From IMG/VR virus record IMGVR_UViG_3300042898_001532, positions 1 to 64,000 of that record: a stretch of 64,000 nucleotides of DNA. One strand, written 5' to 3'. The DNA is from a virus. This document shows positions 42,627 through 51,832 of this stretch, one piece after another. A program made the translations under genes and the position numbers. The first letter of the stretch is position 1. Every line of letters begins with the position of its first letter. The notes under the pieces are model-generated. The model was not told where the DNA came from, searched no databases, and was given only the letters and a program-made list of their open reading frames with translations.

Positions 42627-43474
42627 ATTATATTATTATTTTTTAAAAATTCAATAAAATCTGATACATTAATTTCCATATTATCATCAGAATCTATTTT
42701 ATTTGTAGTATACTTAAAATAAGGTAGATTAAAATGGTTACATATAGATAAATATTGATTACTTATTTGTGTTGGGTTATTTACATTCAGTTCAACTACA
42801 TTTGTTTTTTCTGAAAAAATACTAAATAATAAACCCCCACTATTAGGTGAAATTATAGTTTCAGAATTTCTAAATAATTTAATTTTTTCTTCCACATTTA
42901 AATCTTCTAAAAATACTACCTCAACACCAAAAGATTTAAGGGTTTCACATAATTCATTTTCATTTATTATTTGTCTTTTTTTAACATTATTAAAAAATTC
43001 ATTACCACTTAATAAATGTGATTTACTTCTACATAAATAATATTTTTTATGGTATTTACTTTCATCTTCACTTTTAGGTATTTTAAAAATAGATTTAATA
43101 TAATCATACCCTTCACCTGAAATGTGATATAACCCATTATCTATGATAGGTTCACCATAATTATTAATAATTATATCTTCACTGTTAATATTTTCTACAA
43201 TTTTAAATTCATCTTTCAATAAATCAAATGCCTCTTTTTGGAAATCTAACATAAAAATATCGTCTTTATATGATGGATTTAAACTAAAATATAAATTATA
43301 TGGTTTTTTTAAGTTCCCATTATATAATTCTTTATTTTGTTCTAATTTACCACCGCCACCGACACCGTTTATACCCCCATTTTGTATGTGTCTTAAACCA
43401 GAAATCATGTAAATAAACCAATGGTAAATAAAAATAGACCCTCTATTTTCTATATGGAATACAACTCTACTCAT
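42623..43474 (-). CDS. Glycosyltransferase family 61-like
   Basis: A second GT61-type enzyme. The C-terminal block INENELCETLKSFGVEVVFL and ETIISPNSGGLLFSIFSEKT aligns with the donor-site block of the plus-strand GT61, with S-P-N-S-G-G replacing the A-I-G-G-G loop. The N-terminus IENRGSIFIYHWFIYM corresponds to the family's Y-H-W/F segment. 283 aa, without the extra C-terminal domain of the other GT61. It overlaps the SGNH gene by 4 nt. Sugar and acceptor unknown. Confidence 0.7.
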   Translation of the reverse strand: MSRVVFHIENRGSIFIYHWFIYMISGLRHIQNGGINGVGGGGKLEQNKELYNGNLKKPYNLYFSLNPSYKDDIFMLDFQKEAFDLLKDEFKIVENINSEDIIINNYGEPIIDNGLYHISGEGYDYIKSIFKIPKSEDESKYHKKYYLCRSKSHLLSGNEFFNNVKKRQIINENELCETLKSFGVEVVFLEDLNVEEKIKLFRNSETIISPNSGGLLFSIFSEKTNVVELNVNNPTQISNQYLSICNHFNLPYFKYTTNKIDSDDNMEINVSDFIEFLKNNNII

Positions 43475-43476
43475 AT

Positions 43477-44223
43477 TTAAATTTCATTTTTACTAATAAA
43501 TCTATTTTCTTCTGAAGTTTGTAGATTTAATTTATACTTATCTATTATTCTTAATAAATCATCTTTTAAATCATAATAATAATCTAAATTAAGTAATTTA
43601 CCTTTTACTGTTATATGTAAAAAATTTAAGTCTGAAGAAAAAACAAACCCTCTATGATAAACTAAATTTATTTTTTCAGATTTTTGTAACCCATAAAATT
43701 TAAAATTATCGTTAACAAATTTTTGAACATTATCATTAGTTTCAAAAGAAGGATAGGTTTCATCAGGAAATGATTCACATAATCTTAACAAAGAAGTTTT
43801 TTTATATAAAGAAGGTGCATAATCATATGGTGTAAAAAAATGATTGTCAGTTATGTTATTTATACTCGTTAAAATAAAACTATCTTTTTCTAAAATTTCT
43901 TTACTTTTATTGAATACACCAAAACTTATCCTATCTAAATTATTTTCTTTCATAATACTTAAATAGTTAGAAACGGCTTTCTCATCAATATTAATAATCA
44001 CATCAACATCACTAAATAACATAATATACTCATCATCAATATTTTTTAATATTTCTATTAATCTTCTAACATAATTTAAAGTACCATCATATATAAAAGT
44101 ATCGTGTTTAAATATATACCCATTTAAATTATCAGTACATAACAAAATATTTTTACTTTCATAATCATTAATTATATCCCACAAATGTGAATAATTACTA
44201 TTCGAAATTATTATTTTTTTCAT
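43477..44223 (-). CDS. Putative GT-A glycosyltransferase
   Basis: Not assigned to a numbered family. IIISNSNYSHLWDII and an internal YIMLFSDVDVIINID, with D-V-D as a GT-A metal motif about residue 75, suggest a nucleotide-sugar transferase. The segment TPYDYAPSLYKKTSLLRLCE is the kind of acceptor-side region seen in GT2 and GT32 relatives. 248 aa, soluble. Packed 2-3 nt from its neighbours in the island. Confidence 0.55.
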   Translation of the reverse strand: MKKIIISNSNYSHLWDIINDYESKNILLCTDNLNGYIFKHDTFIYDGTLNYVRRLIEILKNIDDEYIMLFSDVDVIINIDEKAVSNYLSIMKENNLDRISFGVFNKSKEILEKDSFILTSINNITDNHFFTPYDYAPSLYKKTSLLRLCESFPDETYPSFETNDNVQKFVNDNFKFYGLQKSEKINLVYHRGFVFSSDLNFLHITVKGKLLNLDYYYDLKDDLLRIIDKYKLNLQTSEENRFISKNEI

Positions 44224-44226
44224 AAT

Positions 44227-45108
44227 TTATACATATTTTAACCATTCATTACCTGTTTGAAATTGTGATATATCTTTACCATCATTATCTGTGGTAAATC
44301 CAATATCTTTAATATACTCACTAACACAACAAGAACACTTAGGAGTATTATTAGTCCCCCCCAAATCTGTGTGACAACACCAACAATTATTATGTCCGTC
44401 CATTCTAACATGTGTTAAAAACCCCTCACTTATACCAATTCTTAACCCTAAATCGCCCCATATTTTATCCATATTAGGTTCAATGTGTGGATCACCATTA
44501 GAGTATTTTAAAATTATTTCATTAAAAAATTTTTTTGAAGTAATAAAACAATTATTACTATAACCACAAAATTTAGAATCTATAATATACATTTTAGGGT
44601 TATCATTATATTTTTTAATGTAATTTGAAAATTTTATTTCAGGATTTTCAGTATAATAACACGCATAATCTATTTTACTTATATCAGACATTTCATTATT
44701 ATATTTATGTTTAGTAGTTATAGGGTGACCAGGTATTTTTAAACTTCTTATACGAATCAAATCAATTTTATCTTCATTAATAAGTTTCTCTGAATAATTA
44801 ATAATTTTTATAACTTCTTCCTCACTTGTATGTATTCTAAAATCATTTTCAGTCCATAAAACACACTCATATTTAGATTCTTTAAAAACCCTTTTCATAC
44901 CACCTAACATCATACTATTATAGTCTTCTAAATAGTATTTTACACCATAAAAATCACAAACATTAATTTCCTCACCAACATTATCAGATGGTTGTAGTAC
45001 ACAAAAAACATCGTCAGAAATATTTAATAACCCATAATGTTTATAAGATAATAATGTATTTTTAAGAGTAATAGGTGAATTATGTGATAGTATACCTACA
45101 GATACCAT
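44227..45108 (-). CDS. GT2-like glycosyltransferase with Cys/His-rich C-terminus
   Basis: The N-terminal VSVGILSHNSPITLKNTLLS and the acidic VLWTENDFRIHT (E-N-D as the D-x-D position) fit a GT2-type fold. Unusually, the C-terminal 60 residues hold a cluster (NNCWCCHTDLGG; TPKCSCCVSEY) with six Cys and one or two His in about 30 residues, probably a zinc-binding knuckle for acceptor recognition. 293 aa. Spacing of 2-10 nt to neighbours. Donor unknown. Confidence 0.6.
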   Translation of the reverse strand: MVSVGILSHNSPITLKNTLLSYKHYGLLNISDDVFCVLQPSDNVGEEINVCDFYGVKYYLEDYNSMMLGGMKRVFKESKYECVLWTENDFRIHTSEEEVIKIINYSEKLINEDKIDLIRIRSLKIPGHPITTKHKYNNEMSDISKIDYACYYTENPEIKFSNYIKKYNDNPKMYIIDSKFCGYSNNCFITSKKFFNEIILKYSNGDPHIEPNMDKIWGDLGLRIGISEGFLTHVRMDGHNNCWCCHTDLGGTNNTPKCSCCVSEYIKDIGFTTDNDGKDISQFQTGNEWLKYV

Positions 45109-45118
45109 TATTTTAGTT

Positions 45119-45883
45119 TTATATATACGTTATTTTACTTTGCTCAATACCTTCTGGTACTACCCTATATATATCACCAAACCTATTTAATTTATTATAG
45201 TTAAACCATCTTTTTGGTCCAATAATTAATTTTTGATTTTCATTCAAATAAGATGTCCACCAAGAAAAAGATGAGTTAGACATTATCATATATTTACATT
45301 TACTTAAAATATAAAAATCAGTAAATTCATCATTACTAATATATTCTTCATTAGGATATATGGACTTACAATATTCAATATCATCTGTAACAAATAGAAA
45401 CTTTATATCTTTTTTGTTTTCTAAAATATTATTTTTAGCGTAATCATAATATTCTTTAGGTAAAACCCAATCTATTTCTTTATAGTCACCACCTCTTAAA
45501 TGAATGTAGCAATAGTCATCAACATCGTACTTCTTTAATATATCTTCTGATTTTTCATCATATTCTAATTTAAAGTCATTTTTAATAATTCCTTCTATAT
45601 CTTTAAAATAAAAATCAGATTGGAAAAATCCACTAATTAGTGTATTATCAGAAATATTAAATATTTCGTGATGTATATCTTCTGATTTTTGATAAAACAC
45701 ATTAGTTACTACCTTATTATCTACACCCAAATCACATTTTAAATTAAGTTGACTAACCCCCAAAAAATCTCTAGGTATGTGATAATCATACCCATTTTTT
45801 AATGCTATTGATTTACAAACTGCATATTGAAATAGTTGATTACCTAATCTACCACCTCTTTCATTCATTTGTATACTAATCAT
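45119..45883 (-). CDS. Alpha-1,2-fucosyltransferase, GT11 family (copy 1)
   Basis: Uses GDP-fucose. GT11 motifs: N-terminal GGRLGNQLFQYAVCKSIALK, the GDP-fucose-binding CYIHLRGGDYKE (H-x-R-G-G-D-Y), LFVTDD, and CKYMIMSNSSFSWWTSYLN. 254 aa is near the usual 280-300. It fits the gmd/fcl pair that makes its donor. It overlaps the GT8 gene by 8 nt. Confidence 0.9.
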   Translation of the reverse strand: MISIQMNERGGRLGNQLFQYAVCKSIALKNGYDYHIPRDFLGVSQLNLKCDLGVDNKVVTNVFYQKSEDIHHEIFNISDNTLISGFFQSDFYFKDIEGIIKNDFKLEYDEKSEDILKKYDVDDYCYIHLRGGDYKEIDWVLPKEYYDYAKNNILENKKDIKFLFVTDDIEYCKSIYPNEEYISNDEFTDFYILSKCKYMIMSNSSFSWWTSYLNENQKLIIGPKRWFNYNKLNRFGDIYRVVPEGIEQSKITYI

Positions 45884-46682
45884 TTTTAAAAATTGTATCG
45901 TTAAAATTATTTAAATTATCTATATATCTATTATATGTATTAGCAACACTACCTTTCCAAGGGGCTGACCAATGACAATAATGTGAGACTATTGTGTTAG
46001 AATCCTGATCACCAAAGTATGAAACATATTTATTAGGTATTTGTACCCATCTATCTAAAAATAATAAATTTAAAATTGGTTGATCAGTACCTTCAGTTAA
46101 CCCAACATGATAATTTATTTTCTTAAATCTTTCTCGTAATTTTTCTAATTCATCAACAGTAGATTCATCAATTAATTTTGTATTGAAATACATAAATGCC
46201 GAATTAAAACAATATTTTTGAACATCAAAGTTTTCATCTAGATCCCCCAACGATTCTGTATCCATATTTGTGTTAAAATGTTTTCCATTAATTTGATCCG
46301 ATAAACCACCACAATACCACATACTAAATAAATCTCTAACTGTGTTTTTTTCTCCATCACAATACATATCAACCTCATCTAAATTTTGTATTTTACTTAA
46401 TGATTCATTAATTAAAATATCACAATCTAAGTACATTACTTTTTTCCATTGTTTAAAAAATGAGTCAAAAACACTAAATTTAACATAAAATGGGTTAGAC
46501 ATATTTATTTGTTTGACATAAATACCTTTATCCACAAATTCTCTATATTCTTCTTCAACCATATTTGTTAATAAACAATAATCTCCATCCCATTGACCTT
46601 CTTTTTTAATGTTAACAAATAAAGATTTGGCATGTTCTTTATAATTTTTATCTGCCACTAATACAACTACTTCATTTTTCAT
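45876..46682 (-). CDS. Glycosyltransferase family 8
   Basis: Retaining GT-A transferase of the galactosyl/glycogenin type. KVMYLDCDILINESL carries the D-C-D metal motif, YCFNSAFMYFNTKLID is the family's N-S/A-G segment, EGTDQPILNLLF is the D-Q motif, and SHYCHWSAPWKGS is the H-x-x-G-x-x-K-P-W counterpart. 268 aa, no anchor. It probably transfers a hexose to the growing glycan. Confidence 0.85.
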   Translation of the reverse strand: MKNEVVVLVADKNYKEHAKSLFVNIKKEGQWDGDYCLLTNMVEEEYREFVDKGIYVKQINMSNPFYVKFSVFDSFFKQWKKVMYLDCDILINESLSKIQNLDEVDMYCDGEKNTVRDLFSMWYCGGLSDQINGKHFNTNMDTESLGDLDENFDVQKYCFNSAFMYFNTKLIDESTVDELEKLRERFKKINYHVGLTEGTDQPILNLLFLDRWVQIPNKYVSYFGDQDSNTIVSHYCHWSAPWKGSVANTYNRYIDNLNNFNDTIFKND

Positions 46683-46683
46683 A

Positions 46684-47538
46684 TTATTTTATTTTATTTA
46701 ATTTATTAATTATTTTTAAAGAACAGTTTTTATAGTCAAAATATTCGTTATATATATTATTACCATTCTCCCTCAAAATTTTTATGTGTTCACTATCTAA
46801 CGATTCTAAAATATTTGGTATTTTTTCTATTTGACTTTCATGTATTTTAATACCAATATCCTCAAAATTAAATTCATCATACCAAGGAGTCCAATCTTTA
46901 TCATAAATATATACAGGTATAGATCCTTGTTGGAGGGATTCACAAATTCTAAATGATGTTGCCCCATACCCTCTAGGGCATAAACTAAATACACTTCTTT
47001 CCATTTTATCTACAAATTGTTCATAACTAATTTTTGATAAAACTATATCAAAACCAGATACGTGTCTGAGAGTTTCAGTCATTTTATTTCTTAATGGGTG
47101 AGTATTTGAACCGATAAAACTACACAATATATCCCTTTCTCTATTAATGTCAATATTGTTTCTAGGTTGACAAACTAAGGGTATTGGGTAACCTATATTT
47201 TTTTCTGGTACAATTTTTTGTCCTCCACCACCAGAACAAAATACTATAATATCTAAATCTTCTATGTTTTGTAAAATACCGTCATCATACTGTAAAACAG
47301 TAAAATATTTTTTACTTCTATCTAAATTATTTAAAAACGTTTGAACGTCATCCATATTGGAGTTTCCGTAATTTCTACTTATATACAGATTAGTCCATAA
47401 TATAGGTATATATTCTCTTTCTGTTATAATGTTATTATTAACATAGAAATCATAAAAATACTCCTCATATATTTGATGGTTATTAGGGGGGTATGTATGA
47501 TTAGTTCTTATAAATAAATTTTGTGGGATTTCTACCAT
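46684..47538 (-). CDS. Exostosin-family (GT47) glycosyltransferase
   Basis: The C-terminal exostosin signature is clear: SVFSLCPRGYGATSFRICES followed by LQQGSIPVYIYD, and ILCSFIGSNTHPLRNK just before it. The N-terminal half, including TNLYISRNYGNSN and QYDDGILQNIEDLDIIVFCS, forms the second Rossmann-like domain. 284 aa is short for GT47, which in eukaryotes build heparan-type chains; bacterial forms occur in polysaccharide clusters. No transmembrane anchor. Confidence 0.85.
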   Translation of the reverse strand: MVEIPQNLFIRTNHTYPPNNHQIYEEYFYDFYVNNNIITEREYIPILWTNLYISRNYGNSNMDDVQTFLNNLDRSKKYFTVLQYDDGILQNIEDLDIIVFCSGGGGQKIVPEKNIGYPIPLVCQPRNNIDINRERDILCSFIGSNTHPLRNKMTETLRHVSGFDIVLSKISYEQFVDKMERSVFSLCPRGYGATSFRICESLQQGSIPVYIYDKDWTPWYDEFNFEDIGIKIHESQIEKIPNILESLDSEHIKILRENGNNIYNEYFDYKNCSLKIINKLNKIK

Positions 47539-47539
47539 A

Positions 47540-48256
47540 TTATAAATGTTTAAGTCTATTTATTATTTCTTTTGTATTATTATTACATAATGAACGATTA
47601 TTCAGATACCAACTATTTTCATGTTGTCTATGGAAATAATTTAAACCGCCTACTATTTTTATTCTATTATTTGATTTAATCCATAAATAAGAAAAATAAA
47701 AAGCATCATTTGTTTGTAAATCATATTCTATAGTTTCTCTCAAAAACGAATTTATATAGGTATCTCTATTAACTAAAAAATTACCAGTATTTAGGGCGGT
47801 AGTTATTTCTGGTTTATCTAAAAATAATTTAATATTATCAATAGAGTATTCATAATCTTTATAATTAGAGAAATCGGAAATTAAATCACCATTAAAATGC
47901 AATAATTTTTCTGGTATATACAATGTGTTTTTATCTTTACCTATATTTTTAATAGTGTCAATATAATTGTCATTTAATTTATTATCAGAATCTAAAAGTA
48001 TTACCCATTCGTTTTTAGAATGTTTTACCGCTTCTAATTTATTCATTAATGGTTTTAAATTAGACTCATTCCTATATAATTTTATTTTATCACTTTTTAA
48101 CTCATCTAACTTATTTTTAAGATTATTAAAAAGTGTGTCCTCTGAACAATCGTCAACTATCACTATCTCATCTATTAATTCATTATCTAAAACAGATGAA
48201 AAAGAATCTATTACTAAATCTAATCTATTGTAAGTTGTAATCGCTATTGTAAACAT
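47540..48256 (-). CDS. Glycosyltransferase family 2
   Basis: Begins FTIAITTYNRLDLVIDSFSS with a DEIVIVDDCSED strand, the typical GT2 nucleotide-binding unit; NEWVILLDSDNKLND supplies D-S-D as the metal motif, and YDLQTNDAFYFSYLW lies near the catalytic base region. I prefer the ATG at 48256 over one at 48331, which would run through the end of the upstream gene; the product is then 238 aa, normal for a single GT2 domain. Confidence 0.85.
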   Translation of the reverse strand: MFTIAITTYNRLDLVIDSFSSVLDNELIDEIVIVDDCSEDTLFNNLKNKLDELKSDKIKLYRNESNLKPLMNKLEAVKHSKNEWVILLDSDNKLNDNYIDTIKNIGKDKNTLYIPEKLLHFNGDLISDFSNYKDYEYSIDNIKLFLDKPEITTALNTGNFLVNRDTYINSFLRETIEYDLQTNDAFYFSYLWIKSNNRIKIVGGLNYFHRQHENSWYLNNRSLCNNNTKEIINRLKHL

Positions 48257-48269
48257 ATCTATTTTAATT

Positions 48270-48926
48270 TTATTGCCAAGTAGTAGTGAATAAGTGTATA
48301 CAAAATGTATTGTCAGTTTTAAAAGATTCAATATAATTTATATCATTTTCATTTAAACTTCTTATACTATGTCTTTCTGCACCAGGAAATGGATAAAAAT
48401 AATCACCTTTTAATATTTTAATATCATATTCCCATTTATTATCATTAATTAATTTTGTTAAATAATAAGGCCCAGTTTCATTCATAACTCTATTAATTTC
48501 ATGTCTCTTTATTGGTTCATTATTTAATATGTCATTTAAAAACTTTTCACATATTTTGTTTTTTGGGGTGGATCCGACTATACTATTCCATACTTCATTA
48601 GGGTTATTTTTATCAGTTCCAGCAAAAAAATCATATTCTAATAATTCATCAAAAGACTTTATCTGTAAAAAATCGTAATCCATATAAATACCACCATACT
48701 TATACAATAATTCAAATCTAAGAATGTCGGATTTAGATCCTAAATTTTCTGTTTCATCAAATAACCTTTGATTAATCAATTCAAAATTAATGTTGTTATC
48801 GTTCCATTCTATAACATCGTAATTTTTATTTTTTTCTTTTATTTTTTCTAATAAAAAATTAAATTTTTTAGGTTTTTCACCCCCTAACCATATTAAATGG
48901 ATTTTTTTAGGTATTTTATTTTCCAT
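48270..48926 (-). CDS. Glycosyltransferase family 32 (OCH1-like)
   Basis: The N-terminal KIPKKIHLIWLGGEKPKK and the catalytic GSKSDILRFELLYKYGGIYM, followed by DYDF (D-x-D), are the GT32 signature. NETGPYYLTKLI and the closing HLFTTTWQ (H-x-x-x-x-x-W) are also typical. About 218 aa from the ATG at 48926, which leaves an 11-nt overlap with the upstream gene. Family members transfer mannose, galactose or N-acetylglucosamine. Confidence 0.9.
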   Translation of the reverse strand: MENKIPKKIHLIWLGGEKPKKFNFLLEKIKEKNKNYDVIEWNDNNINFELINQRLFDETENLGSKSDILRFELLYKYGGIYMDYDFLQIKSFDELLEYDFFAGTDKNNPNEVWNSIVGSTPKNKICEKFLNDILNNEPIKRHEINRVMNETGPYYLTKLINDNKWEYDIKILKGDYFYPFPGAERHSIRSLNENDINYIESFKTDNTFCIHLFTTTWQ

Positions 48927-49725
48927 ATGTAAGTTTTTCAAATATTATATCGTCAGCAACTAAATAGTTTTTACTTATCTCATAGTTTTCTAAAATATAT
49001 TTTTTTCTTTCATCATAATATTTCTTATCAATATCCTTTAAAATATCTTTTAAATCATCAATATTATTGAAAACTATAATCCCTTTTTCGTTGAAAAAAT
49101 TACCTATTGATGGGCATCCCCAATAAATAGGGATAGTACCTGTGATAAAACAATCGATTAATTTTTCTGAAAAATAAAAATCTTTTTTACAATTTTCTAT
49201 TGTAATAGAAAACATATATTCTTTTAACGCCTCAGATTTATTTATGATAGGTTTATATCCTGAACCATAAAAGTCAATACCATTTATTTGATTTGATATA
49301 TCATGCCTCAATTTATGTCCCACTAAATGTTTTTTATTAGAATAAATCATGGAAATTAATTTATTCTTTTCAGTTATAAATCTCTCATTTTCATTTATCC
49401 AACAACCACCTAAAGGGATAAGAACAAATTTTTCTGAAATGTTTAATAATTCCACATCAAACGTGAATATACCCTCAAAAAGATTAAAATTATTTTTTGC
49501 ATATTCATAATATTGTGGAGTTACTAATGGTGATTCTACTAACCACCCATAAACTTTTTTATTAGGTAATTTTTCTACCAAAGTTAAATCGGTTATTACC
49601 ACAATTTGATTGTCATCTAAAATAGTATCTCTATCCCATAAAAAATTTTTAGGTGAATTATACCAACTAGAAGACGAAGCGTGTGAAAAAAAATTATCAA
49701 TTATATTTAATTTTTCTATGTTCAT
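48916..49725 (-). CDS. Fucosyltransferase, GT10 family (alpha-1,3/1,4 type)
   Basis: The C-terminal block matches GT10: YMFSITIENCKKDFYFSEKL then IDCFITGTIPIYWGC, equivalent to F-x-x-x-x-E-N-S-x-x-x-x-Y-x-T-E-K-x-x-x-A-x-x-x-G-x-x-P-x-Y-W-G. GHKLRHDISNQINGIDFYGS lies just before it, also as in GT10. A second kind of fucosyltransferase besides the two GT11 enzymes, again supplied by gmd/fcl. 269 aa, no membrane anchor. It overlaps the FkbM gene by 4 nt. Confidence 0.88.
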   Translation of the reverse strand: MNIEKLNIIDNFFSHASSSSWYNSPKNFLWDRDTILDDNQIVVITDLTLVEKLPNKKVYGWLVESPLVTPQYYEYAKNNFNLFEGIFTFDVELLNISEKFVLIPLGGCWINENERFITEKNKLISMIYSNKKHLVGHKLRHDISNQINGIDFYGSGYKPIINKSEALKEYMFSITIENCKKDFYFSEKLIDCFITGTIPIYWGCPSIGNFFNEKGIIVFNNIDDLKDILKDIDKKYYDERKKYILENYEISKNYLVADDIIFEKLTYGK

Positions 49726-50333
49726 CCTTTAATATAAAAAGCGTCTCCCCAAGTACCTCCTGCCCATGTAGTTTCTACTCTATTAAAACCATAAGAACCT
49801 AAATACGAATCTAACTCTTCTATCTTAGCACAACCCTTATATAATTCAGCCCTATTAACCTCAGTCATTACATAATCAATAGTATTAAGGTATTCTGATC
49901 CACCTTTGAATACTTCTAATTCATAACCCTGTACATCTATATTAATAAAATTAAATTTTTCTTTATGTTCAATAAATTTATCTAATTTAGTCATTTTTAC
50001 AGTTTCTTTACCATCAAACTGTATCGATGGATGTTGTACTAAATGATAATCAGGTTCTAAAACTGAACTAGATTGTCCTTCATTTATAGTTTCAGTGAAC
50101 ATCTCAACTTCACCTTCTTTATTACCTAATGCAGTATTTATTAATATTGCCTTATCCCCAACATTTTCTTTGAGTCTGTTAAATGTGTTTTTTATTGGCT
50201 CAAAAAACATAACATTTTTAATACCTAATCTTTCATAAGTTTGAAATTCTTGCCCAATATGTGCACCAATATGTAAAACACCTTTAATTTTTAAATCATA
50301 TTTTTCTTTTAAACTATCTAAATTTAACAACAT
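49722..50333 (-). CDS. FkbM-family methyltransferase
   Basis: SAM-dependent O-methyltransferase. GVLHIGAHIGQEFQTY is motif I with G-A-H-x-G in place of G-A-N-x-G; NVMFFEPIKNTFNRLKENV has the ribose-binding Glu; FNFINIDVQGYELEVFKGG is the FkbM-defining D-V-Q-G-x-E block. 203 aa. FkbM enzymes methylate sugar hydroxyls in surface glycans, so this may cap or decorate the glycan. A 66-nt AT-only gap without a recognised promoter separates it from the upstream genes. Confidence 0.9.
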   Translation of the reverse strand: MLLNLDSLKEKYDLKIKGVLHIGAHIGQEFQTYERLGIKNVMFFEPIKNTFNRLKENVGDKAILINTALGNKEGEVEMFTETINEGQSSSVLEPDYHLVQHPSIQFDGKETVKMTKLDKFIEHKEKFNFINIDVQGYELEVFKGGSEYLNTIDYVMTEVNRAELYKGCAKIEELDSYLGSYGFNRVETTWAGGTWGDAFYIKG

Positions 50334-50399
50334 AAAAATTATTTTTTTTTATTATTTAATATATAATTATCGTAAAATTTTTTAAAAAGTAAACGTTAT

Positions 50400-51215
50400 T
50401 TATTTTAAAAACCCATTGTCATAAATAACATTAATTTTTTCCCATTCGGGTTCATAAATGTCTTCATATTTTTTTTCACCATTAGGTCCAAACCAAATAG
50501 ATGGTACACATACTTTTTTGTCTTTATTTTTGTTTAAGTATGATCCCCACCAAGAAAAAGATGAATTAGACATAATATTATGATTACATAAACTAATTGC
50601 CCATAAATCTTCATAATCATCTAAATCAGTAACAATAGTACATTTGTCGTAATCTAAATTTTTTTCTGCCCAATCCTTGTCGTTGGTAAAAACAAAAACA
50701 TTAGAGTGATTACCAATATATTTAAGGGATTTATCTATATAACTTTTTTCTATAACAGGTAATATATCAGACACAGTTAAATAATCACCTCTTCTGATAT
50801 GAATAGATACTGAATTTTTTTCAAATATTAATGGGTATAAAGTCATCAACTTTTGTTTAAACTCTTCAGTTGGTAGAAATAGGTTTTTTATATTCTCACT
50901 ATAAATCTTAAAATTTTTACTACTTTGGAAGTACCCATAAAACATTATTGATATATCATAATCGTATTTCAGATCACTATAATCCCAACTAATCTCATTA
51001 ACCCTTTTTAGTGGGTTAATATTTTCTTTAAAATCAATATTTCTAAAAATATTATCTACATAGTTAATAGTTTGATTACCTTCCATAGGAAGAAATGAGA
51101 AAGGTTTAAAAAAGACAGGTGTATTATGGATATACCCTTCTGTTTTGGCTTTAGCAATTTGAAACATTTGATTTCCTAGCCCACCCATTAAATATGAAGT
51201 TATAAAATTTTCCAT
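50400..51215 (-). CDS. Alpha-1,2-fucosyltransferase, GT11 family (copy 2)
   Basis: ITSYLMGGLGNQMFQIAKAK, then SVSIHIRRGDYLTV (H-x-R-R-G-D-Y), VFVFTNDKDWA, and HNIMSNSSFSWWGSYLN are the full GT11 set. The start at 51215 gives 271 aa and lies just after the upstream stop; a longer in-frame start at 51284 would overlap the GT25 gene by 68 nt. It is diverged from the first GT11 (45119-45883), so the two probably use different acceptors. Confidence 0.92.
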   Translation of the reverse strand: MENFITSYLMGGLGNQMFQIAKAKTEGYIHNTPVFFKPFSFLPMEGNQTINYVDNIFRNIDFKENINPLKRVNEISWDYSDLKYDYDISIMFYGYFQSSKNFKIYSENIKNLFLPTEEFKQKLMTLYPLIFEKNSVSIHIRRGDYLTVSDILPVIEKSYIDKSLKYIGNHSNVFVFTNDKDWAEKNLDYDKCTIVTDLDDYEDLWAISLCNHNIMSNSSFSWWGSYLNKNKDKKVCVPSIWFGPNGEKKYEDIYEPEWEKINVIYDNGFLK

Positions 51216-51216
51216 A

Positions 51217-51831
51217 TTAAAATAACCATTTATAATTAACATTTTTATTTTGTATATCACTAAAACTTTCTCTTTGTAATGCAATACTAGGGTTAAACCC
51301 GTAACAATTATAAGATTTTTGTATATCAGCGTAATATACGTCTATCGGTTTTCCCCTTATACTTATTAAATCCAATATTAAGTCATATATAGTATTGTTT
51401 ATAACCACACAATGTATCCCATATGTTTCATTTAATTTTATAATTTTTTCATTTAAAAAATTAATTTGTTTACCCATATGTTTATTATGGTTACCACCAA
51501 AATATATCATATCCCAATCCTCTGGTACTGATGACATATATTGTTCTAAATTTAATATTTCTTCAGTAAATTCTATATCGTCTTCTATTATTAATATATT
51601 TTTATAACCTTTTTCTTTAGCCTCATTAATGATGTTAATGTGGGTAGTTAAAATACCTAATTCCCCATTATTTATTATGGTGTCATTAATTAATGTATTA
51701 CCATCTACGGCAGAAAAACGAGTAACACTATCAGACAATTCCCACTTACTTAATTCTAATAATGTTTCATCCCACCTATCTTTTCTACGATCTAGATTTA
51801 TACAATAAATTTTATCAAAGTAATTTTTCAT
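51217..51831 (-). CDS. Glycosyltransferase family 25 (copy 1)
   Basis: LPS-type glycosyltransferase: IYCINLDRRKDRWDETLLEL at the N-terminus, NGELGILTTHINIINEA, NILIIEDDIEFTEE (E-D-D as the metal motif) and DVYYADIQKSYNCYG. 204 aa is typical of bacterial GT25. It is a close paralogue of the gene at 52690-53325: the opening NYFDK, the GELG block, the WD-I-YFGGNHN block and the SDIQNK end are shared. The pair flanks a GT2-like gene, as after a local duplication. Confidence 0.88.
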   Translation of the reverse strand: MKNYFDKIYCINLDRRKDRWDETLLELSKWELSDSVTRFSAVDGNTLINDTIINNGELGILTTHINIINEAKEKGYKNILIIEDDIEFTEEILNLEQYMSSVPEDWDMIYFGGNHNKHMGKQINFLNEKIIKLNETYGIHCVVINNTIYDLILDLISIRGKPIDVYYADIQKSYNCYGFNPSIALQRESFSDIQNKNVNYKWLF

Positions 51832-51832
51832 T

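Noticed and set aside
51216-51284. Upstream in-frame start for the second GT11 gene
   Set aside because: It would overlap the GT25 gene by 68 nt and add a stretch with no GT11 counterpart.
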